NCBI GenBank assembly: GCA_015272155.1
Contig: JACYME010000007.1
Location: 1 to 42,626 of the forward strand
Direction: 5' to 3'
From: Leptolyngbyaceae cyanobacterium T60_A2020_046
GTDB lineage: Bacteria > Cyanobacteriota > Cyanobacteriia > Phormidesmidales > Phormidesmidaceae
Length of the DNA: 42,626 bases
Part shown: piece after piece, positions 15,365-24,717 of the stretch
Numbering within the stretch: position 1 is the stretch's first letter
Layout of the letters: the number at the start of each line of letters is the position of its first letter
The notes under the pieces: model-generated
The model's database searches: none
Told to the model about the DNA's origin: nothing
The model's input: only the letters and a program-made list of their open reading frames with translations
Position numbers and translations under genes: made by a program

Positions 15365-16798
15365 TCATCGCATCACATCTGGGCCAACCAGCGAAGATTG
15401 CGTCCCATGAGGCAGTGTTCCCTCCACCTCATCCTCTGCAACCGCGCCCCCCTCGGACACTCGCTGAATTTTGGCTCCGAGCTTGAGGAGTTTTTGCTCA
15501 ATTTTCTCGTAGCCGCGATCGAGGTGATGCAACCCTCGCACAACGGTCTTGCCTTGGGCTCCAAGCCCCGCCAACACCAGCGCTGCCGAGGCTCGCAGGT
15601 CAGTCGCCATCACTGGCGCACCCGACAACAGAGGCACCCCCTGTACAATCGCGCAGTTGCCATTCATGCGAATATTGGCCCCCATGCGACAAAACTCCGC
15701 CACATGGCGCAGCCGATTCTCAAACACAGTTTCCGTAATCATGCTGCTGCCGTTGCTGAGGGTCATCAACGCCATGAACTGGGCCTGCATATCTGTCGGA
15801 AAACCTGGATAGGGCAGGGTTTGGATATCAGTTGCTTGAATTTCTGCCCCTGGAATCAGTCGTACCCGATTTGGAGATTCAAACACCACATCAGACCCGG
15901 CCTCACGCAGCTTGGCAATCACTGCACTGAGGTGCTCGGGCACAATGGGCGACAGCGAAATCTCAGAGCGGGTGATAGCGCCAGCGACCAAAAATGTCCC
16001 CACCTCAATGCGATCGGGGATGATGGCGTAGTCTGTTGTGTGTAGGCTAGGCACCCCAACAATAGTGACAGTGTTCGTGCCTACACCGCGAATGCGGGCT
16101 CCCATCGCCCGACAAAAGTTGGCCAAGTCAACAATTTCTGGCTCCTGGGCCGCATTATCGATAATGGTTTCCCCCTCGGCCAGGGTTGCTGCCATCATCA
16201 GTGTCTCGGTCGCGCCCACACTGGGATAGTCCAGATAAATTTGGGTCCCTTGCAATCGGCCTCGAATCCCAGGAATGCAGGCGTGGACTGTGCCGTGGTC
16301 GATATGAACATCGGCCCCCATGGCCTGAAGGCCACGCACATGCAGCTCAACCGGGCGAGCCCCGATCGCGCACCCCCCCGGCAACGGAATTCGCGCCACT
16401 CCCATGCGCGCCAGCAGAGGGCCAATGATGAAGAAACTGGCTCGCAGCTGACTCACGATGTCGTAAGGCGCACGGGTATGGCTGATGTCACTGGGATCGA
16501 GATCCAAGACATCGTCATGATGAGAAACCTTGACGCCCAGTGCAGAAAGCACTGAGATCATGCGTCTCACGTCAACTAAGTTCGGAATGTTGCGCAGGCG
16601 GCACGGCTGAGAACACAGCAGGGCACCCGCCATGACAACCAACGCTGAGTTCTTAGCACCGCTGATAGAAACATGCCCCGAGAGGCAATGCTGCCCCCAA
16701 ATTTCCAGAGCCGCGTCGTCGGCTTCAGGGGAAGCAGACCGTTGATGCAAAGCAGTAGGCGTGACGATGGGTTTACCCTCCAAGGCAAAGCGCAACAA
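15365..16798 (-). CDS. murA: UDP-N-acetylglucosamine 1-carboxyvinyltransferase
   Basis: First committed step of peptidoglycan synthesis: transfers enolpyruvate from PEP to UDP-GlcNAc in the cytoplasm. Active-site residues are visible: K49-N50 in [19 protein letters not shown], the reactive cysteine C143 in [13 protein letters not shown] (the fosfomycin target), and the catalytic aspartate in [19 protein letters not shown]-terminal tail of about 30 residues ([11 protein letters not shown] onward) extends beyond the usual end. The start is uncertain: the frame opens with TTG codons at 16798 and no ATG is found before the conserved domain, and an N-terminal extension of about 35 residues precedes it. 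Upstream on the plus strand is tRNA-Leu(CAG). Confidence 0.95.
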   Translation of the reverse strand: MLRFALEGKPIVTPTALHQRSASPEADDAALEIWGQHCLSGHVSISGAKNSALVVMAGALLCSQPCRLRNIPNLVDVRRMISVLSALGVKVSHHDDVLDLDPSDISHTRAPYDIVSQLRASFFIIGPLLARMGVARIPLPGGCAIGARPVELHVRGLQAMGADVHIDHGTVHACIPGIRGRLQGTQIYLDYPSVGATETLMMAATLAEGETIIDNAAQEPEIVDLANFCRAMGARIRGVGTNTVTIVGVPSLHTTDYAIIPDRIEVGTFLVAGAITRSEISLSPIVPEHLSAVIAKLREAGSDVVFESPNRVRLIPGAEIQATDIQTLPYPGFPTDMQAQFMALMTLSNGSSMITETVFENRLRHVAEFCRMGANIRMNGNCAIVQGVPLLSGAPVMATDLRASAALVLAGLGAQGKTVVRGLHHLDRGYEKIEQKLLKLGAKIQRVSEGGAVAEDEVEGTLPHGTQSSLVGPDVMR

Positions 16799-16947
16799 CT
16801 CAAGTAGAAATATCGTCTAGATTCTACCCAATGCCATTAATTTCTCTAAGCTTTCTTTCAATCCGTTCCGTGAGAGCAGCTTACAGATTTTTCTCGCGGT
16901 TGCCAGCCCAGGCAGACAATGCTGATCAAGTTTTCTGCAAAAGGGAG

Positions 16948-16977
16948 TTGACTTTGGGCTCAGGTGTAAGGCATGAT
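16948..16977 (+). promoter_or_regulatory. Candidate promoter of tRNA-Leu(CAG)
   Basis: TTGACT (16948-16953), 18 nt, then CATGAT (16972-16977), 31 bp before the tRNA. The -35 is good and the -10 is weak. Confidence 0.35.
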
Positions 16978-17008
16978 TAGCAGTCGCAGCGCAAATTGCA
17001 ATGCATAA

Positions 17009-17092
17009 GCGGAACTGGCGGAATTGGTAGACGCGCTAGATTCAGGTTCTAGTGTTCGCAAGGACTTCCGGGTTCAAGTCCCGGGTTCCGCA
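17009..17092 (+). tRNA. tRNA-Leu, anticodon CAG
   Basis: 84 nt, class II. Acceptor GCGGAAC/GTTCCGC with discriminator A; D arm with AATTGGTAGACGCG; anticodon stem CTAGA/TCTAG with loop TTCAGGT, anticodon CAG (reads CUG); variable arm near 17053-17069; T arm CCGGGTTCAAGTCCCGG. The 3' CCA is not encoded. Confidence 0.96.
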
Positions 17093-17096
17093 TTAT

Positions 17097-17113
17097 AAAG
17101 AGGGAACTCTTTT
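17097..17113 (+). terminator. Weak hairpin after tRNA-Leu(CAG)
   Basis: AAAGAG-GGAA-CTCTTT followed by a single extra T, starting 4 nt after the tRNA end. The stem is short and AU-rich; it may serve as a terminator or 3'-processing signal. Confidence 0.35.
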
Positions 17114-17264
17114 GATGATTAGGTTAATGGTGCTTTAGCAAGCTTTATCATCAGCTTCAATTCTTGAAGTTAATCTTTATCCAGGTGATGAAAGATTTGT
17201 CTTTATAAATTGATTCTTAGAAAAGATTACTTTTTCTGAGCGATCGCGCAAGAGGCGAACATCG

Positions 17265-18059
17265 GTGCTGACGAGCGTCAAAAATCCCCTAGTCAAGCAC
17301 ATCAAAAAGTTGCATCAAGGAAAATATCGGCGATCGCAGCAGGAGTTTTTGCTCGAAGGCACCCATCTCATCCAAGAAGCACTGAACGTCGCCTATCCCC
17401 TCACAACGGTTTGTCTGACGCCAGACTGGCAAACCAAGCACCCTGAGCTTTCTACGCAGCTTCAGCATTTTGCGGGCAGCGTTATCCCAGTTTCGCCAGA
17501 GGTGTTGGCGGCGATCGCCACAACTGTAACTCCCGATGGAATTGTGGCGATCGCGCCATTTCCGGTTAATCACGCGACCTTACCGCTCCGGCCTAGTTTG
17601 GCGATCGCCTTCGAAACCTTACAGGATCCAGGGAACCTTGGCACGGTCATTCGCACTGCAGCAGCAGTCGGCTGCGACGGCCTCTGGCTCAGCGCAAATA
17701 GTGTTGACCCATTTCATCCCAAAGTGCTGCGTGCCTCATCAGGGCAATGGTTTCGGGTCCCAATCGCAACGAGTGCTCAGATCATCCCGCAAATATCCGA
17801 ATGGCAAGCTCACGGGTGTCAGGTTTTAGCGACCTGCGTAACCGATGCTCAACCCTACTGGAACATTGACCTCCGGCAACCAACGGTTATCCTGTTGGGC
17901 AACGAAGGAGCGGGGCTTTCTGAGGCCGCCCTACAGGCATCAACCCAGCGCATCCACATCCCAATGGCAACGTCCGTAGAATCTTTGAACGTTGGCGTTG
18001 CGGCAGCGGTCATTCTATTTGAAGCCGCGCGTCAGCGCGCGATCGCTCTCAGCAGTTGA
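17265..18059 (+). CDS. SpoU/TrmH-family RNA 2'-O-methyltransferase
   Basis: Transfers methyl from SAM to a ribose 2'-hydroxyl in rRNA or tRNA. The 264-residue protein has an N-terminal substrate-binding domain (LTSVKNPLVKHIKKLHQGKYR, then EFLLEGTHLIQEAL) and a C-terminal SPOUT knot domain with the three motifs: ETLQDPGNLGTVIRTAAAVG (motif 1), VILLGNEGAGLSEAAL (motif 2) and IPMATSVESLNVGVAAAVILFEAAR (motif 3), split here by function. The exact RNA site cannot be predicted. The start is GTG at 17265; no ATG is in frame nearby. It lies 172 bp downstream of the tRNA-Leu gene and converges on the MATE transporter gene. Confidence 0.92.
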   Translation: MLTSVKNPLVKHIKKLHQGKYRRSQQEFLLEGTHLIQEALNVAYPLTTVCLTPDWQTKHPELSTQLQHFAGSVIPVSPEVLAAIATTVTPDGIVAIAPFPVNHATLPLRPSLAIAFETLQDPGNLGTVIRTAAAVGCDGLWLSANSVDPFHPKVLRASSGQWFRVPIATSAQIIPQISEWQAHGCQVLATCVTDAQPYWNIDLRQPTVILLGNEGAGLSEAALQASTQRIHIPMATSVESLNVGVAAAVILFEAARQRAIALSS

Positions 18060-18103
18060 AGAGATTCCGAATCTGGGAACGACGGACTCAACCCCAGGGC
18101 GTC

Positions 18104-19459
18104 TCACCGCACAGCCCCTTCTTCGCAGTTCTGGCCTGAGCAAGAGCCTGCTTGCAGGGTTCGCGGCACCTGTACCACCAAGGTCAGTGCCCGGAGTCCC
18201 ATGAGTGCCACCATTGCCAACCACAGGAGATGCACTGACCCCACCCATTGCGCAGCGAGTCCCGTGGGCAAAAAGCCCAGCCCCGCAGCGACTAAGGTTG
18301 ATTGTCGCAGCGCATGGCCTTCTGTCAAACCGAGAAAATAACCATCCAGCAAATAGGCGATCGCGCCGAGTATCAGCGTTGGCAATAACCAAAGGCTTAA
18401 TCGCTGGGTTTCAGCCAAGATAGCATTGTGGCTGGTCATGAGGCGAAATAAAGGGTGCGGTAACCCCGCAAAGGCGATCGCAAAGCCAGTACCGACCAGA
18501 ACACTACTCAGCACACCGAAATACAGTAATTTCTTGAGTTTGGCGCGATCGCCTGATCCTGCAAACTGGCCCGCAAAACTCTCTGTTGCAAAGGCAATGC
18601 CATCAATAAAATAGGCCGCTAGCGTCACCACCTGAAGCAAAAGCGTATTCGCCGCCAGAATTTCAGTACTCAGTTGCGCACTCCAATGGGTAAACAGAGC
18701 AAAACTCATGACCAGGGCAAAAGTCCGAATCAAAAGGTCGCGGTTGAGTTGCAGCATGACCTGAAACGTCGCAGCTTCAGTAAATCGACGACGCGCGACC
18801 CACACTCGCCCCCAGGAAATGTCCCGATGCAAGCACAGCAGTCCAACTGCGAGCATCAGCCCTTGACTCAAGGTTGTCGCTGTGCCTGCGCCTGCACTCC
18901 CCCAGCCAAAACGCTGGATGAACAAAGCATCTAACAGAATATTGCTGCCATTGCTCACTAAAGAGAGCAGCATGAGGCGATCGCCTTGACCTCGACCTAA
19001 AAACCAGCCCAGCACCACATAGTTCATCAATACAGCGGGTGAGCCCCAAATCCTTGCCGTGAAAAAGGCTTCACCCGCCGCGCGCACGTCGGGCGCAACA
19101 CTCAAAAGGTGAAATCCGACCTGACGAATCGGAACTTGCCCCGCCACCAAAAGAAGCCCCAGCCCTAGCGCCAAAGCTCCATTCCGCAAGAGCGTCAGAT
19201 GCAACTGGTCAACATCACGCTGCCCCACAGCCTGAGCAATCAGCCCAGTTGTCCCCATTCGCAAAAATCCAAAGCTCCAGTACATCACGTTGAAAATCAC
19301 CGTGGCGATCGCCACCCCAGCCAAAGCTTGAATTTCAGCCAGGTGCCCCAAAAACGCCGTATCAATGATCCCCGCCAAGGGCACCATCAAGTTGGCAACG
19401 ATATTGGCAATGGTCAATCGGCCAAACGTTGTCGTAAAGGAACGCGACGAAGAGGGCAT
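18104..19459 (-). CDS. MATE-family efflux transporter, DinF type
   Basis: A 451-residue integral membrane antiporter exporting drugs or metabolites with sodium or protons. Twelve hydrophobic segments are apparent. The N-terminal family signature is ANLMVPLAGIIDTAFLGHL, followed by GLIAQAVGQRD, and the second half repeats the fold (LAAYFIDGIAFATESFAGQFAG). The long spacing and the TESFAGQ motif fit the DinF branch. ATG 19459 gives MPSSSRSFTTTFGRL. The C-terminus is hydrophilic and contains two cysteines (SCSGQNCEE). The substrate is unknown. It is convergent with the methyltransferase gene with 44 bp between stops. Confidence 0.93.
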   Translation of the reverse strand: MPSSSRSFTTTFGRLTIANIVANLMVPLAGIIDTAFLGHLAEIQALAGVAIATVIFNVMYWSFGFLRMGTTGLIAQAVGQRDVDQLHLTLLRNGALALGLGLLLVAGQVPIRQVGFHLLSVAPDVRAAGEAFFTARIWGSPAVLMNYVVLGWFLGRGQGDRLMLLSLVSNGSNILLDALFIQRFGWGSAGAGTATTLSQGLMLAVGLLCLHRDISWGRVWVARRRFTEAATFQVMLQLNRDLLIRTFALVMSFALFTHWSAQLSTEILAANTLLLQVVTLAAYFIDGIAFATESFAGQFAGSGDRAKLKKLLYFGVLSSVLVGTGFAIAFAGLPHPLFRLMTSHNAILAETQRLSLWLLPTLILGAIAYLLDGYFLGLTEGHALRQSTLVAAGLGFLPTGLAAQWVGSVHLLWLAMVALMGLRALTLVVQVPRTLQAGSCSGQNCEEGAVR

Positions 19460-19875
19460 AAAATCATTTCTTTGAATTGACAGACTGCGCGTGCTCAGCG
19501 ATCGCGCCTAATACCAGTGCTGTGAATACCAGCAACTCACCCCCTGCTCAACGCCTCCAACAGAATCCATAACGCACTCCAAGGGTTAGCATCAACTCAA
19601 AACCACGCCACGCACCTCACCAACACGACTTAACCATCACCAAACCCTGACCCTCAATCTGTTGCACAAGGCAGATGGCACTCCCCCATCGAACAAAACC
19701 GCAAGGCACCGTCATTTATCTTCACCGATATCCCCACAGAGCAAACGCATACTCGACAAAATTGCCTCCCTCAGCAACTAAACGCGACCTAGGCACAACC
19801 TCCCGTCAGTCGCACTAACCCCTTGACTCTCCAGCCAACAAGCCACTGAATATCGCCACCGCAACCTTTCCCTAC
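19460..19875. other. Intergenic region without a supported gene
   Basis: The plus strand is markedly rich in A and C (the minus strand in T and G) between about 19530 and 19860. Only very short frames without ribosome binding sites are present. No RNA gene is recognised. Confidence 0.4.
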
Positions 19876-19911
19876 AGACAAAATCCCCTGCCTAGCACTA
19901 GACAGGGGATT
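19876..19911 (-). terminator. Terminator of the PEP-CTERM gene
   Basis: On the minus strand AATCCCCTG (19911-19903) pairs with CAGGGGATT (19890-19882) around a 12-nt loop, followed by TTGT. It lies about 80 bp after the PEP-CTERM stop. Confidence 0.75.
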
Positions 19912-19991
19912 GAAAACCCACAAGTAACAATTGGAGGGGGGCTGAGAATGCGCCTTACGAAAGGGAGAGCTACCCTTCATCGCTGACTCAG

Positions 19992-20654
19992 TTAAACCGC
20001 TTGAGACCGCTTCAAGCGAGATCCAAAACCAGCAACAACCAGCAGCCCCAGCAATGCAGCAGGTTCAGGTACCCGAGGCGGTTGAGGAGCAGGCTGCACA
20101 CGGGGAGCAAACTTGTAGACAGAAATGTGAGACAAGTCTGCGGACTTACCACCCACCCCAGTTGTCACACCACTGACATTAAACGTGCCATTCTTAACCG
20201 CAGAGTCAAAACTATCAAAATAGTAGGCCGAGTAAAAGCCAGCAGCCTTCAAAACAAGCACAAAGGGATCTTCCAGACCGTCAGTGAACGACCATGTTCC
20301 CGTCTTCTGTCCCTTAGGAATATCGTTGACCGAGTCGCTCGCTTCATCAGACTTACCGAACAACGACCACGTTCCCTCACCCAAAGCAGAAATGCTCGTG
20401 GCAAAGTCACCCGTCAGGCCACTGGAGTTGTTCAAGAACGCGACCGAATCATTCCCAGAAAAATTCTGACAAGAAACCGCTTTGGAACCCTCCGCCAAAA
20501 CATCTCCAACGTTACAGCTGCCGATAGAAAAACCACCGCCACCACCACCGCCCGAAGGTGGGCCGCCCCGAGCTTCAGCGCTACCAGCCATAGTGCCGAC
20601 CACTAAAATGGCGGCAATGGCGGCACCCGAAAAAATACGTTTGCCGATTAACAT
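19992..20654 (-). CDS. PEP-CTERM sorting-signal exported protein
   Basis: A surface or exopolysaccharide-associated protein of about 220 residues. It has an N-terminal signal peptide (FSGAAIAAILVVGTMAGSAEA), a glycine run (PPSGGGGGGGFSIG), a body of unknown fold rich in Ser/Asp with two cysteines (SCNVGD and SCQNFSG), and a C-terminal PEP-CTERM signal: VPEPAALLGLLVVAGFG, then basic SRLKRS. PEP-CTERM proteins are processed by exosortase, normally together with extracellular polysaccharide export; no exosortase is in the window. ATG 20654 is called, but a TTG at 20660 sits at better distance from the GGAGG Shine-Dalgarno, so the protein may be two residues longer. A terminator follows the gene. 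Confidence 0.88.
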   Translation of the reverse strand: MLIGKRIFSGAAIAAILVVGTMAGSAEARGGPPSGGGGGGGFSIGSCNVGDVLAEGSKAVSCQNFSGNDSVAFLNNSSGLTGDFATSISALGEGTWSLFGKSDEASDSVNDIPKGQKTGTWSFTDGLEDPFVLVLKAAGFYSAYYFDSFDSAVKNGTFNVSGVTTGVGGKSADLSHISVYKFAPRVQPAPQPPRVPEPAALLGLLVVAGFGSRLKRSQAV

Positions 20655-21243
20655 CGCCAATCTATCCCTCCAAAGGAAACAAATTGAGTCGCTTGGCTAG
20701 ATGCTTCCTGTTGATACGGTGACCCAGTGCGAACCAGAAGCTGCCATCCATCAGGTATCCAAAGTTTGCCAGACTTTTACGTGATCACCAGTGGGTCATC
20801 ACACAAGCTTCACGTGGCAGATCAATCACACGGAGACCTTATTACAATTACGCAAACAACACTTTGGAGCCTCGTTCGCACTCGTCGCGACACAGTGCAG
20901 ACAGTGAATGACCCTAATACATTTTAGGTTTTTATTTATACGAACTTATCAGTGACTTTACGCATTTCTGGGGCTGCCCTACACCGCACAAGCTGCGCCA
21001 AAACTCCTTTACCTAAAATGCGTCTAGCGTGTGGCCAATTCACATAAGAGGTCATCAATATTCTGGAAGGCGGTCGAGATCGCGCTTCAAGGAGGTTATG
21101 ACCCACCAAAGTCTTGCTGCCAGAGAGATTGTTTTTCCCAAAGCAGAAGCCATTGCTTCTGCTAGTACGATCCGGCGTAAATTTGCTCACCCATTGGCCC
21201 TCACTCTTAAATCCCGCAATCCTGGGGGACTTTGAAGTCTGAT

Positions 21244-21262
21244 CCCCCCCCGAAATCGGGGG
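21244..21262. repeat. G/C hairpin repeat
   Basis: CCCCCG-AAAT-CGGGGG, within a tract of eight C. It sits in a typical cyanobacterial intergenic motif in which a 'GGGGGACTTTG' block is followed by a C-rich hairpin. Confidence 0.5.
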
Positions 21263-21354
21263 TCGAAGGAAACCAAAATCAGCCAATTGGAGCGATTGAC
21301 GAGATATGTGTACTTAGAGGCCAGCCTTGGGAGGGGGACTCAAGGCCCCTCACT

Positions 21355-21383
21355 CCCCTTCTCCTAAGTTTTGGGAGAAGGGG
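21355..21383. repeat. Inverted repeat CCCCTTCTCC / GGAGAAGGGG
   Basis: A perfect 10-bp inverted repeat with a 9-nt loop, flanked by further near-complementary C-rich and G-rich blocks (21338-21354, 21384-21395). It resembles the short interspersed repeats of cyanobacterial genomes, possibly MITE-like. No transposase is nearby. Confidence 0.6.
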
Positions 21384-22060
21384 TCCGGAGATGAGGACAA
21401 CTCGGTATCGAGACTGTTACCACCGAGTACTAATTTGTCTCTTACAGAGGTAATGGCCCGTGGGCAAAGATGGAGGTAGCTCAATGCCTGGCATCAACAT
21501 AACTCGCAAAACATAAGCATGCTGATACCCAGACAGGCGATCGCTTTCCGCCGCCGCCCTCTCTCCTCGTTTCCGACCCTTTAGCTGCCGACACATCTCT
21601 GGCACCCTTCAATTTCTCGTCGATCGCCTATCCGCAAGAGAAAACTTTCAGTCCCAGAGTTCAAGGGTGAAGATTCTACAGTAAAGCAACAAAATCTCAG
21701 GACTCTGAGGTGCCTGTGTTTAGTCAGTCAGTGCCGAGCCTCTCTTGCAGAATCAGCATGTTCCGCACGTCTGCTTCCTGAAGAGAGAAATTTAGAATGA
21801 GGCAAATTTAAGGCAAAGCGAATTCTAGTTCGACCCACAGAAAAACCTGAAGGGCGACACAAATCCTAAATCACAGCAGATCCTATGCGGACGAATTACC
21901 GCGTTCAGGCGACGCAATGCCGTCACTATGTCGTGATTTTCTGACAGGAACGATGGGGTGAAATCAGAAAATAATGGCAGGTTAAGGGATGCAATGAAAG
22001 TGCGATCGCGCCAGTTCGGCACAAGCGCTATGAGACACGACAACCCACCACTCAAGGAAG

Positions 22061-22342
22061 CTAATCTAAACGCTCAAGCTGCCAGAGAATCTGATTGCCT
22101 TCTCGCCGAACCCTGGACACAGACCAGTTTCGCCACGCCCAATACTCACCTCGGCTTGTGACCGCACTCGCGTTGACATCCATCAAGTCGGCCAACTCAG
22201 AACTGGTGATGAGGTAGCCTTGCTTGGCGATTTCCTCTGCAATTTGCAGGGTTTCCAGCATATTACGGAGTTGATTGACCCGGGTCTCACGGGGTAGGTT
22301 ATCACTACTTTCTACCGATTGAGTGATTCCAGAATCTGCCAT
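22061..22342 (-). CDS. Small conserved cyanobacterial protein, probable winged-helix
   Basis: A 93-residue protein from ATG 22342 (a TTG at 22354 is the frame's outer limit). I recognise the type from cyanobacterial genomes but not a named family. The middle (LQIAEEIAKQGYLITSSELADLMDVNASAVTSRG) has the rhythm of a helix-turn-helix in which the second helix follows TSSELADLMDVN, and the end (WSVSRVRREGNQILWQLER) looks like a wing strand pair, so DNA binding is plausible. There is no membrane segment. It stands alone in an otherwise gene-poor stretch; no operon partner is visible. Confidence 0.7.
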   Translation of the reverse strand: MADSGITQSVESSDNLPRETRVNQLRNMLETLQIAEEIAKQGYLITSSELADLMDVNASAVTSRGEYWAWRNWSVSRVRREGNQILWQLERLD

Positions 22343-22354
22343 GTTACGCCCCAA

Positions 22355-23127
22355 AATTCTTGCTTTATTCTATGCCGTGAATTCAAAGAAACTATGAAAT
22401 CAACATCAATCCTTTCTTTAGATGTAGCAGAGTTTATTCTATGGCTATCTTGCTTACCTCCCATCAAATCTGGAGTTATTATCCCTTATTACCGAAAAGA
22501 TTCTGAATCGCCCGACAAAATTGTGAGCTTTAGCCGTCGTTGACGACGATGCACGTCTTCCAGAGTCAGCCCAGTTCATTGGCTATCGCTGGAAAGAGTT
22601 ATCATTTCTCTATCAGTTTTGCAAAACCAGGGCGTCCTAGTGTCCTTGCTGAGATTGCCGTCAGGGGTTGTGAGGCGATTCCGCTGCTGCAAGCCAGAGT
22701 GTCGCGAGATGGCAAGTAGCCCCTGAGATCGCATCAACCACCATTCACCTGCATTTCCCAAGAGCATCAGTTCCGTCATCAAAAGGTCTTACCGCGCCGT
22801 CATTCATCCCTGGCAGGGTTATCTCTCGCTGAGAGCTGCACAAGCGCTTTTTTACCAGAGGGTTCAGCCGGAACTCGGGTTAGCGCGGGGATTAGCAGCC
22901 CAAAATCTGCCTCGAGAACGATAGGGTTCCTCGCTTACTGATGCGTCCCTGAATCGGAGAACCCTCCACGGAAGTCACTGGCTAGGCTGATTTTGCCAGG
23001 ATGGCGGGGTTCAAGGGGTAAGAGATACGGTTCGGTTCAAGGCAAGCCGTGCTCCTAAAGCCATGCCCTCGCAACCTAATCCATCCTCACTGTGACAGAA
23101 CACAGGCCCACATCCCCACAACACCCC
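22355..23127. other. Intergenic region without a supported gene
   Basis: About 0.77 kb. Several short frames exist, none with a recognised product. A stretch from about 22733 to 22924 on the plus strand reads as protein-like (for example HPWQGYLSLRAAQALFY) but has no start codon in context, so it may be a decayed gene fragment. Confidence 0.4.
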
Positions 23128-23165
23128 CTAAAAACAACGCAGCCTCCCAAGATTGGGAGGCTGCG
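23128..23165 (-). terminator. Strong terminator after tRNA-Pro
   Basis: On the minus strand CGCAGCCTCCCAA-TC-TTGGGAGGCTGCG forms a perfect 13-bp stem, followed by TTGTTTTT. It starts 17 nt after the tRNA-Pro 3' end. Confidence 0.92.
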
Positions 23166-23181
23166 CGATGTCTTAACTGAA

Positions 23182-23255
23182 TCGGAGCGGCGGGATTTGA
23201 ACCCACGACCCCTACTACCCCAAAGTAGTGCGCTACCAAGCTGCGCTACGCCCCG
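23182..23255 (-). tRNA. tRNA-Pro, anticodon GGG
   Basis: Minus strand, 74 nt. Acceptor CGGGGCG/CGCTCCG (one G-U pair) with discriminator A; D arm GCGCAGCTTGGTAGCGC; anticodon stem CTACT/AGTAG with loop TTGGGGT, giving anticodon GGG (reads CCC/CCU); T arm GTGGGTTCAAATCCCGC. The 3' CCA is not encoded. An immediate terminator suggests a single-gene transcript. Confidence 0.95.
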
Positions 23256-23333
23256 GCTTTCAGTCATGCTTAACAAGCATAGCATAGCCCTGCGGAAGCG
23301 CGATCGCAGATTTTTTTGGCACGCCCTAACCGC

Positions 23334-24539
23334 CTAGAACCCGTAGGACCAGCGGGCTCGATAGCCCCGGGAGTCAATATGTGTAAAGACGGTGGCACTC
23401 GCTAAACCGCCACGTGATCCCCACCAGGAATCTAGTTCTGCAAATACGTCGTAGGGATGATAGCCTGGGATCACAAAATCCACCGCATCGCCGACTAAGT
23501 GACGAGACTGGGAAGCACCGCCTACCCGAGCATTTGTGGCCGGGTCACGATACCAAGAATTAATGCGAATGGGTCGATTTCCAAAGATTTTACGAATTTC
23601 TTCCATCGCTTTCGCAATGCGAATCATGCCATAGACGACATTGGCGCTGGCTGGGATACGGGTTCCGCCGTGGGTCGCTTCACCCCAGGTAAAGTTGCCA
23701 CCAGTCACAATTGGCTGGTTGGTGTAGTATGCGCCCGTAAAGCCTGGGAATCGTAACGCTTGACCAGGATTCGTCGGAGTTGCCGGAGTCGCGGCACCAG
23801 AACTCGCTGAGTTCGTGTCTTGGGGCTTGTTGTTAGGCTCGTTGCCTTCGATTTGAATATCGGGGCCAAAGGCATACCAGGTATTGCGATTTTCAGGCCC
23901 GAGGAAAGCCCCAGAGAGCGCCACCTTAATATGATTACCTTCGGCTTGGGCGTAGGACTGTAACTCAAAGACCGTCTTGTTAGGGACGAAAACCTTTTCG
24001 GCATCGCTCAACTGGCTCGATAGGACGGGCTTGGCCTTAAAGAGGGTATCACTGATGACCTTAAGGTCGATTTTTTGCCCATCGATCTTGACGTCGGGGT
24101 TATAGGCATACCAGGTGTTGCGATTTTCAGGCCCGAGGAAAGCATTTGCGATCGCAACTCGGACGTGATTACCAGCGGCAGGCAGATACGACTGAATCTC
24201 AAATTCAGTTCCGTTTTTGACGAAAACCTTTTCGTTATCGGCCAATTCGCTGGAAATATTGGGCTTAAGCTTAAACAAAGTGTCGCTCACCACCGTGAGC
24301 TTAACGGGCGATCCTGTGATTTCGACATCGGGACGATAGACATACCATGTGAACGTGCGCTGGTCGCCTAAGATGACGTTAGCAAGCTCAACGCGGAGGT
24401 GGTTGTCCGCCACTTCGGTGTAGAACTCGATTTCGTACTCGGTGCCGTTTTTAACGAACACCTTTTCCGCCTCTGTCAACTCTCCCGAGAGCTTAGGCTT
24501 GAGCTTAAATAGGGTGTCGCTTTTGACTTTAATTTTCAT
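23334..24539 (-). CDS. M15-type peptidase domain with three 78-residue N-terminal repeats
   Basis: The C-terminal domain (about 261-401) matches the Peptidase_M15 (D-Ala-D-Ala carboxypeptidase-like) fold, with the zinc motif SRHLVGDAVDF and a second histidine in FTHIDSRGYRARW; such enzymes trim peptidoglycan peptides. Residues 1-78, 79-156 and 157-234 are three repeats of exactly 78 residues, each with SDTLFKxKP, EKVFV, a central NHxxV, and TWYxYxPDV. They are joined to the peptidase by a Ser/Ala/Thr/Pro linker (235-260). No signal peptide is seen, which is odd for a cell-wall enzyme. ATG 24539 is the only plausible start. It follows tRNA-Pro on the same strand but has its own spacing. Confidence 0.85.
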   Translation of the reverse strand: MKIKVKSDTLFKLKPKLSGELTEAEKVFVKNGTEYEIEFYTEVADNHLRVELANVILGDQRTFTWYVYRPDVEITGSPVKLTVVSDTLFKLKPNISSELADNEKVFVKNGTEFEIQSYLPAAGNHVRVAIANAFLGPENRNTWYAYNPDVKIDGQKIDLKVISDTLFKAKPVLSSQLSDAEKVFVPNKTVFELQSYAQAEGNHIKVALSGAFLGPENRNTWYAFGPDIQIEGNEPNNKPQDTNSASSGAATPATPTNPGQALRFPGFTGAYYTNQPIVTGGNFTWGEATHGGTRIPASANVVYGMIRIAKAMEEIRKIFGNRPIRINSWYRDPATNARVGGASQSRHLVGDAVDFVIPGYHPYDVFAELDSWWGSRGGLASATVFTHIDSRGYRARWSYGF

Positions 24540-24717
24540 AACCAGTGCATTCCGCTCAAGAAAATCACCCCAGTGGGCACATGCTACACGGTGAATGGGC
24601 TGTCCCGATCACTTGGGCTGATTATGCCTTGATTCCCCTAGTGCGACACAGGGTTAGCGAGTGGTGGTCATGATTTAGAGGGGTTTTTCATACTTGTTTA
24701 CGATTTAGCACGCAGGT

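Larger units (their letters stand above)
20661..22060. other. Long gene-poor region with hairpin repeats
   Basis: About 1.4 kb with no supported gene. It holds two hairpin-forming repeats (21244-21262 and 21355-21383) of the kind scattered in cyanobacterial intergenic DNA. A 46-codon frame at 21098 has AAGGAGG only 2 nt before its ATG and no recognised product. A 116-codon minus frame (21286-20936) looks like chance. Tracts at 21200-21400 are G/C-homopolymer rich. Confidence 0.5.

Noticed and set aside
20936-21286. Minus frame of 116 codons
   Set aside because: Passes through a G/C hairpin repeat, has no ribosome site and no recognisable protein; likely chance.
22733-22924. Protein-like plus-strand frame (HPWQGYLSLRAAQALFY)
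   Set aside because: No start codon with a ribosome site, no recognised family, and a short length; kept only as a possible relic.
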